Below, piece after piece: positions 34,590 to 42,658 of a stretch of DNA of 50,047 nucleotides. This stretch comes from an uncultured Thermotogae bacterium (GTDB lineage Bacteria; Thermotogota; Thermotogae; Mesoaciditogales; Mesoaciditogaceae): positions 1 through 50,047 of the forward strand of contig CAJXLN010000010.1 of the NCBI GenBank assembly GCA_913056255.1, given 5' to 3'. Every line of letters starts with the position of its first letter. The stretch's first letter is position 1. The position numbers were made by a program, and so were the translations under genes. Below the pieces are notes generated by a model. It did not search any database. It had not been told where the DNA came from and saw only the letters and a program-made list of their open reading frames with translations.

Positions 34590-35456
34590 ATGAGTACTGA
34601 AAAATTTTGGACTTTTACTAAAGAGTATTCTCTGATCTCCATTGGGGATTTCATGACCGCCGTTGGTGTGATTTCATTTCTCCTGCCGTACAACATAGCG
34701 GCAGGTGGAGCAAGTGGGTTGGCAATAGTACTTCATGGCTTGATTAACCTACCTGTTGGTGTATGGATGTACATCATAAATGGTGGACTAATCGCACTTT
34801 CACTCGTAATTGTTGGAGTAGATTTCAGTTTCAAAACAATATATTCCACGTTCTTATTGTCGTTCTTGGTGGACTTTCTGAACAGATTTGTGCATTTTCC
34901 AGTGTACAACGGTGGAGATCTGATGCTTGCCACCATATTCGGAGACATCATAGCGGCCTTTGGAATGGCTCTTGCCTTCTCTCAAAACGGCAGTACAGGT
35001 GGGACTGATATAATCGCGAAGTTCATGAACAGATTTCTCTCACTCCCCCTGGGACAAGGAGTGTTGATTGTCGATGTTTCCATAGGTGTTCTCGCCGGAT
35101 TTAAATTCGGGCTCAACATAGGAATGTATTCCATACTCGCTATTGTGTTAAACGGATTGGCAATAGATTTCTTGATGCACGGTATGCAAATGTCAAAGCA
35201 GATCACTATAATATCTGAAAAAAACGATGAAATCGCCGATTACATAATGAAAATTCTTAAACGTGGTGTTACGTACATTCCAAGTGTAGGGGGATATAAA
35301 GGCGCAAGTCAAAAAATGATCATCACCGTCGTGAGACGTAGGGAAGTGTCAAATTTATTACACCGCATAAGAAGGATAGATCCAAAGGCTTTCATAATCG
35401 TTGGTGAAGTCGAAAAAGCGTATGGTGAAGGGTTTGGGGACATAAAAAAATTTTGA
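34590..35456 (+). CDS. YitT-family membrane protein
   Basis: Membrane protein of the YitT family (YitT_membrane plus C-terminal DUF2179), function unknown. Five or six hydrophobic helices (GDFMTAVGVISFLLPYNIAA onward) include the conserved QNGSTGGTDIIAKF; the cytoplasmic tail carries ERGVTYIPSVGGY-like sequence KRGVTYIPSVGGYKG and KAFIIVGEVEKAYGEGF. Start ATG 34590, seven bases after GAGGAGG; the frame is open from 34557. It is divergent from hydA and begins a three-gene run. Confidence 0.88.
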   Translation: MSTEKFWTFTKEYSLISIGDFMTAVGVISFLLPYNIAAGGASGLAIVLHGLINLPVGVWMYIINGGLIALSLVIVGVDFSFKTIYSTFLLSFLVDFLNRFVHFPVYNGGDLMLATIFGDIIAAFGMALAFSQNGSTGGTDIIAKFMNRFLSLPLGQGVLIVDVSIGVLAGFKFGLNIGMYSILAIVLNGLAIDFLMHGMQMSKQITIISEKNDEIADYIMKILKRGVTYIPSVGGYKGASQKMIITVVRRREVSNLLHRIRRIDPKAFIIVGEVEKAYGEGFGDIKKF

Positions 35457-35469
35457 CAGGGAGAAATTC

Positions 35470-36324
35470 ATGAAAATCACAGCACTTGTTGTTACTTATA
35501 ACCGAGTGAATTGGTTGAAAAGAAATGTATCATCTATTCTATCGCAGACAAGGAAACCTGACGAATTTATCATTGTGGACAATGCAAGTACCGATTCCAC
35601 GCCGGAATTTTTGGCAGATCTTTCGTTGAAAGCGAACAATATTATTGTGAAAAGACTGAATGAAAATCTCGGAGGATCTGGAGGATTTTCTGTAGGGCTT
35701 AAAACGGCAATCGATCGTGGAGCAGATTGGGTTTGGATGATGGATGACGATGCGCTTTCTTATTCAAATGCTTTGAAGGAAATGGAATGGGCACTTTCTA
35801 AAATTGGAGATGATGTTGGCGTTGTGTTAAGCAGACTGGTAAAAACTTCGAATGCCGTTCCTAAAAAGAAAATCACGAGGGCAAGAATTGGTACTTTTGT
35901 TGGGTTTTGTGTGAGTGCCAAAGTGGTGAAGAAAATCGGATTGCCAAATGCTGGCTTTTTCATATATGCAGATGATTATGAGTATTCTTTGCGTGTTAGA
36001 AAAAACGGATTTCGAATGGTAAAGGTTCATTCAAGTCTAATAGAGCATAAGGATTGGATCAAGCAAAAAAGACTTTTCAGATTTCCTTTCTCAAAACCAT
36101 CGATTCCGCCATGGAAAGTGTATTACATCTTCAGAAATAGCATAAATGCCACAAAGAATTCGAAAGTAATCGGTTTGGCGGTGAAAGGGTATTTATTCAT
36201 AGACAGGTATGTGTGGGGATATGTGAATCCTTCTGCAAAGCCTTATGCTTTTAAGGGATTTGAAGATGGATTGAAAGGTATCGAAGGGAAAACAGTAGAT
36301 CCAGGAGAACCAAAATGGAAATAA
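35470..36324 (+). CDS. family 2 glycosyltransferase
   Basis: GT-A fold glycosyltransferase. The nucleotide-binding start is ALVVTYNRVNWLKRNV, with IIVDNASTDST and the metal-binding triplet in WVWMMDDDAL; NENLGGSGGFSVGL is typical of the rhamnosyl/galactofuranosyl-type GT2 branch. No membrane helix, so it is cytoplasmic or peripheral. It overlaps the downstream membrane protein by 10 bases, suggesting the two act on one lipid-linked glycan or glycolipid. Donor and acceptor unknown. Confidence 0.88.
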   Translation: MKITALVVTYNRVNWLKRNVSSILSQTRKPDEFIIVDNASTDSTPEFLADLSLKANNIIVKRLNENLGGSGGFSVGLKTAIDRGADWVWMMDDDALSYSNALKEMEWALSKIGDDVGVVLSRLVKTSNAVPKKKITRARIGTFVGFCVSAKVVKKIGLPNAGFFIYADDYEYSLRVRKNGFRMVKVHSSLIEHKDWIKQKRLFRFPFSKPSIPPWKVYYIFRNSINATKNSKVIGLAVKGYLFIDRYVWGYVNPSAKPYAFKGFEDGLKGIEGKTVDPGEPKWK

Positions 36325-37388
36325 AAGGCAAAGAAGGTCAAAAAAAGAAACTCCTCAGAAATCTTGCCATTGCCATTTTATCGAGTTTTTCCATCGTAGC
36401 CGTGATATTGATCTTTTCGAAAGGAGAAAAGACCCTCGTAAGAATATCGGAATTCCCACTTTATGAAATAGTCTTGGACTTCGCTATTTTCCTCATCGTA
36501 TTCTTAATAGATTCGATTCGAACGATGGTTATAGCACATTTTCTCGGAGAAAAGGTAAGCTGGAATGTGGCACTGAACAATTCCGTTTTGGGATATTTTT
36601 TCACATATATTACACCTTTTTCGGCAGGTGGACAGCCTTATCAGATTTATCATCTGTCAAAATGGGGAATGAATGTGGAGAATTCATCTGCGATTATCTT
36701 AACACGTTGGAGTAACATGCTGATATTCCTGTCGGTTTCATCACTCTTTTTGATGAAAAAGTACCTTCCCTTTGTTCAGTTTGGAATTCCATTGGTAAGT
36801 CGTGTATTGGGAATTGTCATAATCTTGAGTGTTGCTTTCTCTCTCGCCATGGTTGTATTTTTTCTCGTCCCAAATGTAGGGATTGGTGTTATCAAGTGGC
36901 TTCAGAGGCTAAAATTGGTGAAGTTAGCGTTCAGGCTTTTTAAAAAGGATGCCGTGGAAGTTTTAGATGAATTTTCTGAGAAGATGAAAAACTTCTACGA
37001 TTCAATGAGGATCATTTGGGCGAAGAAACCCTGGCTTGTGATCTTCGACGGATTTATGGGAATAATTGATCTTTTTGTATTGTACTATATCCTTTACCGT
37101 TCTATAGAGATTTCCTCCGTAACATCTACGCCATTCGAACTTTCATTTTGGAATTTAAGTGCGATATACATTCTTATGTCTTTCATTGTTTACTATGTTC
37201 CCACTCCAGGATCGTCCGGCGGAGTAGAGGGAGGACTTTACGCAGTTTTGGCACCACATGGAAACACTTCCGCCATCATGACAGGTATCCTCATGTGGAG
37301 ATTCACCACGTATTACTTACCAATACTTTTCGGATTTGTTTTTATGATCTTCGAGACGAGAAGAAATCCTAAATCTGCATCCTCATGA
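36315..37388 (+). CDS. LPG-synthase-transmembrane-like (UPF0104) protein
   Basis: Integral membrane protein with about eight helices of the lysylphosphatidylglycerol synthase TM/flippase family (PF03706). The conserved ITPFSAGGQPYQIYHLSK and YYVPTPGSSGGVEGG motifs are present; the soluble aminoacyl-transferase domain of MprF is not, so it is more likely a lipid or lipid-linked sugar transporter than a synthase. Its last 20 bases overlap the end of fliE on the opposite strand. Confidence 0.86.
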   Translation: MEIKGKEGQKKKLLRNLAIAILSSFSIVAVILIFSKGEKTLVRISEFPLYEIVLDFAIFLIVFLIDSIRTMVIAHFLGEKVSWNVALNNSVLGYFFTYITPFSAGGQPYQIYHLSKWGMNVENSSAIILTRWSNMLIFLSVSSLFLMKKYLPFVQFGIPLVSRVLGIVIILSVAFSLAMVVFFLVPNVGIGVIKWLQRLKLVKLAFRLFKKDAVEVLDEFSEKMKNFYDSMRIIWAKKPWLVIFDGFMGIIDLFVLYYILYRSIEISSVTSTPFELSFWNLSAIYILMSFIVYYVPTPGSSGGVEGGLYAVLAPHGNTSAIMTGILMWRFTTYYLPILFGFVFMIFETRRNPKSASS

Positions 37389-37671
37389 TCTCACGATAAG
37401 ATTCCACGATTTTGTTTCTGACCTCAGTGGTTAGCTGAAGCATGATATCGGCTTTTTCTGCTGCTATTATGACAGAGTGAATGTCAGAGGTCTTGCCAGT
37501 TGCGAAATCTGCAGCGGCCTGCTCGGCATTTTTAGTTGTGGAGTTGACCTTTTTGATCGTACTTTCCAAAATACTTTTAAAATCAGGCCCTGTTTTTTTC
37601 TGTACATTCGTTTCTGGCAATACCTGTTTTACAGCTTTTATCGGATCTATTGGAGTTGCCATCCACTTCAC
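37369..37671 (-). CDS. fliE: FliE, flagellar basal-body MS-ring/rod junction protein
   Basis: Small export-apparatus-proximal rod protein joining the MS ring to the rod. The 100-residue length and C-terminal KADIMLQLTTEVRNKIVESYREIMRMQI-like helix (here split as KADIMLQLTTEVRNK and VESYREIMRM) are diagnostic. Its ATG overlaps the flgC stop by 4 bases. It ends the rod-gene run; fliF and the motor genes that usually follow are not in the window. Confidence 0.93.
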   Translation of the reverse strand: MKWMATPIDPIKAVKQVLPETNVQKKTGPDFKSILESTIKKVNSTTKNAEQAAADFATGKTSDIHSVIIAAEKADIMLQLTTEVRNKIVESYREIMRMQI

Positions 37672-38081
37672 CTCCCAATCTGGACTGCCGAACTTGCCAT
37701 AGCTTTAGCATTACTTATCACAGTAGCATTGGCTTCATACGTTCTCTGAGCAGATATCAGATCAACCATTTCACGTAGCACATTAACATTTGGCATTTTG
37801 ACATAACCATCTTTTCCCGCATCCGGATTAGACGGATCGTAGACTTTTTGGAATGGGCTCTGATCCCTGGCGATTTTTACAACTTCGACGCCCCTTCCCA
37901 CTGTACCATGCGTGGTCTTCGCCAAGCGCTCGGCAAATATTGGGATTTCGCGTCTGTAAGGGCCGCCTGTTTTTGTTCTTGTCGTATCGGCATTTGCAAT
38001 GTTGTTAGATATTATATCAACTCTTAGCTGCTGAGCTGTCATGCCAGATGCAGATGTATCTATAATACTGAATACAGACAC
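37668..38081 (-). CDS. flgC: FlgC, flagellar proximal rod protein
   Basis: Proximal rod subunit, exported by the flagellar type III system. N-terminal rod/hook motif FSIIDTSASGMTAQQLRVDI and SNNIANADTTRT, and the C-terminal MVDLISAQRTYEANATVISN are the paired helices that form the rod. 137 residues is normal. GTG start with AGGGGAG upstream, 6 bases after flgB. Confidence 0.94.
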   Translation of the reverse strand: MSVFSIIDTSASGMTAQQLRVDIISNNIANADTTRTKTGGPYRREIPIFAERLAKTTHGTVGRGVEVVKIARDQSPFQKVYDPSNPDAGKDGYVKMPNVNVLREMVDLISAQRTYEANATVISNAKAMASSAVQIGR

Positions 38082-38087
38082 TTAATA

Positions 38088-38408
38088 TCACGCTCCCCTT
38101 AAGACATCAGTGTATCTTTTGAAACTCATTGAAGCCAGTTGCGTCAGAACTTCATATCTTATCGTGTTTTTAGATAAAAGCGCCATTTGAGTGTTCACAT
38201 CTACATTGTTACCATCGTTGCTTATAGATGTGGAGAGATCTTTGACCACCTTCGCAGTTATCCGGTTTGGATCCTCATGCGTTTGTGCGATCACATAGCT
38301 TGCTTTGAAATTAGGTGTACTGGCATTTGCGATGTTATTCGATATCACTTGAGTGTTGAGCACCGCAACATTCATAGCACTTTCCAGAAGGTTCATTTTT
38401 TGAAACAT
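38088..38408 (-). CDS. flgB: FlgB, flagellar proximal rod protein
   Basis: Proximal rod subunit partnering FlgC. VISNNIANASTPNFKAS near the N-terminus and the C-terminal MSFKRYTDVLRG helix match the family. ATG 38408 follows GGGAGG at seven bases; the frame is open five codons further. At 106 residues it is a compact FlgB. It follows the nuclease gene by about two dozen bases, so the rod genes share the long leftward transcript. Confidence 0.92.
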   Translation of the reverse strand: MFQKMNLLESAMNVAVLNTQVISNNIANASTPNFKASYVIAQTHEDPNRITAKVVKDLSTSISNDGNNVDVNTQMALLSKNTIRYEVLTQLASMSFKRYTDVLRGA

Positions 38409-38432
38409 TTTACCGCCTCCCAAAGTATGTTT

Positions 38433-39431
38433 CTACGTTGTTCTCCGATCTTCCCACACTCGTTTGCCATCAAATCTTAGCATGATTGCCTTCACTTTTG
38501 GATAGTCGAGATAACGATCATTCGTTAAAATGCAAGTGTGTTCTGCACTCGCAATCTCAAGAATTTTCTCGTCTGCGGGAGAATGAAATGAAATTCTGGG
38601 ATCTTTCTGAAAAAATTTCTTAAAAGCTGTTATTTGAGATCCCCTGAGCTTGTAAACGAAATTCGCATCAAATACAATTCTAAATGGCCATGGAACTCGT
38701 TTCATTTTTCCGATTAATTCAAAAGCCAGGAAAATGTTGTCGAGATCTGGATAGAGAGAATTTACCATGGCCACGTTGCTTCCATCTACTACAAGTTTGG
38801 CATTCATAGGCCTTAAGAGTACACCTTTGACATACGAGTTGCGTATCGAATCGGAGATCTTCTTCTTGTCTGAAGGAAGAAAGTTGATGTAAATATCTCT
38901 GAAATCCATCACCATTTCTTCTCTTAATGAAAGGAAATGAACTTCTTTCACCATCGAAATCAATTCTTGAACCATGGAGTTGTCCGACATGAACTCATCT
39001 TTCCTACCGAAAAGAACCAAATAGAGATCGAGAAAATCATCTGCATACTGTGAGTTATCTTTAAGAAATTTTCTCCATCCTCTTATAAAAGTAAGATAAT
39101 TATCTGTTTGAATGTTCTCATCTTTTGAGATTTCAACAGTTCGTTCATTCATTGGAAAGTACGCCTTCGGATTTAACAACATGGCAACGATGCTCAATTT
39201 CGATATCGAGATGCCAGTTTTTTTCGAGATCTTTTCAATCTCTTGAGGATCCATTCCGATGAATTTCGACATTTCTCCAAGGCCAGGCTGAATCATATCA
39301 AGAGCCCTTTGAAGTTTTTTCTTAGTCCATTTCCCTTCGGAATACCTTCTTATGACTCCAGCAACATGTAAGAGATTTTCTCCTTCTTCTGACATTATTC
39401 TTTTCATATAAAGTTCGAGCGTTTTACTCAT
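38433..39431 (-). CDS. NYN/PIN-fold (Zc3h12a-like) putative ribonuclease
   Basis: A 332-residue protein whose C-terminal third is a NYN/PIN nuclease domain: LVVDGSNVA (D216), IVFDAN (D255), SPADEKI (D287) and LTNDRY (D305) supply the four acidic residues for metal-dependent RNA cleavage, in the pattern of the RNase Zc3h12a family. Residues 1-205 are mostly helical and unrecognised. No membrane segment or signal peptide. Target RNAs are unknown. It sits between ftsY and flgB on the same strand, separated from ftsY by about 115 featureless bases. Confidence 0.75.
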   Translation of the reverse strand: MSKTLELYMKRIMSEEGENLLHVAGVIRRYSEGKWTKKKLQRALDMIQPGLGEMSKFIGMDPQEIEKISKKTGISISKLSIVAMLLNPKAYFPMNERTVEISKDENIQTDNYLTFIRGWRKFLKDNSQYADDFLDLYLVLFGRKDEFMSDNSMVQELISMVKEVHFLSLREEMVMDFRDIYINFLPSDKKKISDSIRNSYVKGVLLRPMNAKLVVDGSNVAMVNSLYPDLDNIFLAFELIGKMKRVPWPFRIVFDANFVYKLRGSQITAFKKFFQKDPRISFHSPADEKILEIASAEHTCILTNDRYLDYPKVKAIMLRFDGKRVWEDRRTT

Positions 39432-39546
39432 AGAATTTGTGAATCAAGAAACCTCCCCAGATCATTGGAAAGAGGAATTGATGCTATCTCCTTTCAAAAA
39501 GAATATTTATGCCCCTTGGCATTATGTGAGTGAAGCGATTGGCAAT

Positions 39547-40419
39547 TCACTCCAACAACGTATTGACAAACTCGGAAGAGTTGAAATCTTTAAGATCCTC
39601 CATACTTTCTCCAATGCCAATGAGCTTTACAGGTATTCCAAGCTCTTTTCTTATTGAAAATATCATTCCACCTTTTGCAGTTCCATCAAGTTTGGTAAGT
39701 GCTATACCGGTGAGCTTGACACTTTCGTCGAAGACACGAGCCTGTTGTATGGCATTTTGCCCTATTGTCGCATCAAGAACCAGTAAGGTTTCTGTGGGCT
39801 GATCGTTCAGTAATTTTTTGATAACCTTGTGAATTTTTTCCAATTCCCTCATGAGATTATCTTTTGTATGGAGGCGGCCAGCGGTATCGACAATCACGAG
39901 ATCGAGACCATTTGAAATCGCGTGCCTCACCGCGTCGTAAGCAACAGCGCCCCCATCGGCTCCCATTTGATGCGCTATTACCGGCACATCTGCACGTTTT
40001 CCCCATTCTTTAAGCTGTTCAATTGCGGCAGCTCTGAATGTATCAGCCGCTGCGAGGAGCACACGTTTTCCATCTTTTTTAAAGCGCCATGCGAGTTTTC
40101 CTGCAGTTGTGGTTTTCCCTGAACCATTTACCCCAACGAGCGTGTAGACTGTAGGCGAGTGCTGTGAGAAATTCAACCGTTCATCTGTTCCTAAAAGCTC
40201 AGTTAAAATATTCCTCAGAACTTCCTCAGGATCTCCTTTGCCTTTTCTCATTTTTTCAATGATATACTCGGATGTTTCTGGTCCAACATCTGAAAGTAAA
40301 AGTAGTTCCTGAATCTCATCCAACTTTTCTGGTGTTATTCCACCTTTGAGCATGGATATTGCACGTCCGAAAAATCCATTTTTGGTTTTTTTCAAACCTC
40401 TTTTCAAAAAGTTAAACAT
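39547..40419 (-). CDS. ftsY: FtsY, signal-recognition-particle receptor
   Basis: SRP receptor GTPase delivering ribosome-nascent chains to the translocon. NG-domain motifs: GVNGSGKTTTAGKLA (G1), DTFRAAAIEQL, DTAGRLHTKDNLM (G3) and TKLDGTAKGG (G4 and closing loop). The acidic A domain of E. coli is missing, as in other short thermophile FtsY. Start ATG 40419 with GGAGG nine bases upstream, overlapping the end of trkA by 8 bases. Confidence 0.95.
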   Translation of the reverse strand: MFNFLKRGLKKTKNGFFGRAISMLKGGITPEKLDEIQELLLLSDVGPETSEYIIEKMRKGKGDPEEVLRNILTELLGTDERLNFSQHSPTVYTLVGVNGSGKTTTAGKLAWRFKKDGKRVLLAAADTFRAAAIEQLKEWGKRADVPVIAHQMGADGGAVAYDAVRHAISNGLDLVIVDTAGRLHTKDNLMRELEKIHKVIKKLLNDQPTETLLVLDATIGQNAIQQARVFDESVKLTGIALTKLDGTAKGGMIFSIRKELGIPVKLIGIGESMEDLKDFNSSEFVNTLLE

Positions 40420-41074
40420 TCTTGTTGTCCTCCACAAAAGCTCTCATTCCTTCGTCTGTACTAAGCACAATCATGGTTTCTCCTTCAGAAAAAGTTGTAG
40501 CAGCTGATGGGAAATTTATTACGTTTTCTCTCTTGGTAAGCATGACCGTCATCTCATAACGTTTGTTTAGTTGGAGTTCCTTCAATGTTTTGTTACCAAA
40601 AGATTTGGGAACCTTAACTTCATATATCTTGTAGTTACCGGCAATCGCTGCTCGATCCAAAACATTTGGCATCGAAAGTTTATTTGCCAGGTTTATCGCC
40701 ATCTCTTTTTCTGGATAGATTACCATATTCACCCCTATTTTCTCCAGAACTCTTCCATGAAGTTCACTACTTGCCCTGGCGACTATTTGAGAAATTTTCA
40801 TATCTTTTAGTATAAGGCTTATAAGAAGCGATGCTTGAACATCTTTGCCACCTACACTTACAACGGCAACTTCAAAATTTTTTACTCCAAGAGCTTCCAA
40901 AGCTTCTTGAGAGGTGGCATCAGCTTTGACCACATACGTTAACTCAGAGGAAAGATTTTGCACCACTTCTTCGGAATTGTCAATGGCCAAGACTTCCTTT
41001 CCAATATTCTGAAGTTCTTTGGCAACATTTTTTCCAAATTCACCCAATCCTATTACAACGTACTGACTTGCCAT
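40412..41074 (-). CDS. TrkA/KtrA, NAD-binding regulatory subunit of K+ uptake
   Basis: Cytoplasmic gating subunit of a Trk/Ktr potassium transporter. RCK_N Rossmann motif YVVIGLGEFGKNVAKEL with the acidic ribose binder in LAIDNS, followed by a TrkA_C domain (about 140-220). Start ATG 41074 is chosen because the motif then begins a few residues in, as usual; its ribosome site is weak and the frame is open to a TTG at 41101. A short frame with a much better ribosome site overlaps the start (see 41040-41153). Partner: TrkH upstream at 41312. Confidence 0.92.
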   Translation of the reverse strand: MASQYVVIGLGEFGKNVAKELQNIGKEVLAIDNSEEVVQNLSSELTYVVKADATSQEALEALGVKNFEVAVVSVGGKDVQASLLISLILKDMKISQIVARASSELHGRVLEKIGVNMVIYPEKEMAINLANKLSMPNVLDRAAIAGNYKIYEVKVPKSFGNKTLKELQLNKRYEMTVMLTKRENVINFPSAATTFSEGETMIVLSTDEGMRAFVEDNKNV

Positions 41075-41153
41075 AAGAGCCTGGTTTACAAAATCCACCA
41101 AAATGGTGAATTTTGAAGGTAGCCTTTCTTCTACCTGCTAAATGTTCAAACAT
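41040..41153 (-). CDS. possible 37-codon leader overlapping the trkA start
   Basis: ATG 41153 stands seven bases after a perfect GGAGG (41165-41161) and opens MFEHLAGRRKATFKIHHFGG, ending inside trkA in another frame. Ribosomes translating it would cross the weak trkA start, so it could couple or attenuate trkA translation. The trkA frame upstream of its start also reads like protein (VEERLPSKFTILVDFVNQ), so a single-base frameshift near the 5' end is an alternative. Confidence 0.3.
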   Translation of the reverse strand: MFEHLAGRRKATFKIHHFGGFCKPGSYGKSVRCNRIG

Positions 41154-41311
41154 TTGAGTACCTCCGAGCGGTTATTAGATACGACTCATCTCACGGATTT
41201 TCAACTTCATAACAGAGATTATCACAATCCTCTTTTAGAAATTATATTTTACTCTGAATCGTTGTGATCAAAAGTGTACATTACAATACATCATTCAACA
41301 AAAATCAAACA

Positions 41312-42649
41312 TCATCCAATCATGATATCTTCATCGGGGTAAGAGTAAAGTGCTATTCGCCGCCTCAAAAAGATCGAAAATACCGTGACAATACCCATTC
41401 TTCCAATGTACATCATGAATATGATGACAATCTTACCAGCGCTACTCAATGAAGACGTGACTCCGAGATCAAGTCCCACGGTTCCGAAGGCACTGAACAC
41501 TTCGAAAAACGAGGATTTGAACTGAAGATTAGGATCCGTAATTGTTAACATGAAAAGGCCAAAAAGAATCGTTAAAAGGCTCAGAAAAAATACCGACACA
41601 CTTTTTCTGAATGATGAATGGGATATTTTCTTCCCCAAAAAATCGAACTCATCTTTTCCACGAAAATAGCCAACTGTTCTCAGTAAAATCGTAGTAAAAG
41701 TCGTTGTTTTTATTCCACCGGCAGTTGATCCTGGTGACCCGCCAATGAACATCAAAATAACTATCAGTAATTGAGAAGCCACAGGCAAGTGATATATTGG
41801 ATATGTATCAAATCCTGCTGTTCTCGGTGTTACCGCCTGAAAAAGGCTTATCCATGCTATTGATCCGATACTCATTTTAGCATGCAAGTAATAGTAATTT
41901 ACAGCCATGAGTATCGCAAATGATGCTACGATCAGAAAGACAGTTGTTGATAAGACGATTTTCGTTGTTAAAGAGAATTTTTTCCATCTTGGCTTGTTGT
42001 TGAAATCGATCTCCGAAAGTACGACAAAACCCAATCCTCCCAGTATTATCAAAATCATGATCGTGATGTTTATCAAAGGATCGCTTGCGAAACTTTCGAG
42101 GTTGTTTGAAAAAAGCGAAAAGCCAGCGTTACAAAATGCCGAGACGGAATGGAAGATCGACTGCCACAATGCGTACCAGGGCCGCCTTGGGAAGTATTTG
42201 TAAAATTTAAAGAAAAGTATCATTGTTCCCGTTGTTTCTATCAAAAATGTGTACCTTATGACGGCCACCAATAATCTTATTATTCCACCATAACGATTCA
42301 CATTCAGAGTGTTGGCAACGATCACTCTATCACGAAGAGTAATGCGTCTTCCAGAAAGCACCGCAAAAAAAGTCGTGAGTGTCATAACACCAAGACCACC
42401 TATTTGTATGAGTATCAATATCACCAACTGCCCCCAGAAAGTGAAAGCATGTGGTGTATCTACAACTATCAGGCCAGTTACACATGCTGCAGACGTCGAT
42501 GTGAACAATGCGTTTATCGCTGATATGCCTTGTGTTGTAAAATTCGGAGCCATCAGAAGTAATGTACCCACTCCGATCAAAACAACAAAAGTACCCAGCA
42601 AAAGATATTCTGGTGCTATGTTATTCAGGAAATCAAGAAATTTACTCAT
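41312..42649 (-). CDS. TrkH/KtrB, K+ transporter membrane subunit
   Basis: Potassium-translocating subunit with four pore-loop repeats. Filter regions include TSAACVTGLIVVDT, SVSAFCNAGFSLF, AVTPRTAGFDTYPI and AFGTVGLDLGVTS; GGSPGSTAGGIKTTTF is the family signature after the third repeat. About ten membrane helices. With TrkA it forms a Na+ or H+-linked K+ uptake system. The 210-base spacer to trkA suggests trkA may also have its own promoter; an AAATGTT-CA-AACATTT dyad is at 41140-41155. Confidence 0.93.
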   Translation of the reverse strand: MSKFLDFLNNIAPEYLLLGTFVVLIGVGTLLLMAPNFTTQGISAINALFTSTSAACVTGLIVVDTPHAFTFWGQLVILILIQIGGLGVMTLTTFFAVLSGRRITLRDRVIVANTLNVNRYGGIIRLLVAVIRYTFLIETTGTMILFFKFYKYFPRRPWYALWQSIFHSVSAFCNAGFSLFSNNLESFASDPLINITIMILIILGGLGFVVLSEIDFNNKPRWKKFSLTTKIVLSTTVFLIVASFAILMAVNYYYLHAKMSIGSIAWISLFQAVTPRTAGFDTYPIYHLPVASQLLIVILMFIGGSPGSTAGGIKTTTFTTILLRTVGYFRGKDEFDFLGKKISHSSFRKSVSVFFLSLLTILFGLFMLTITDPNLQFKSSFFEVFSAFGTVGLDLGVTSSLSSAGKIVIIFMMYIGRMGIVTVFSIFLRRRIALYSYPDEDIMIG

Positions 42650-42658
42650 TTCGGTAGC

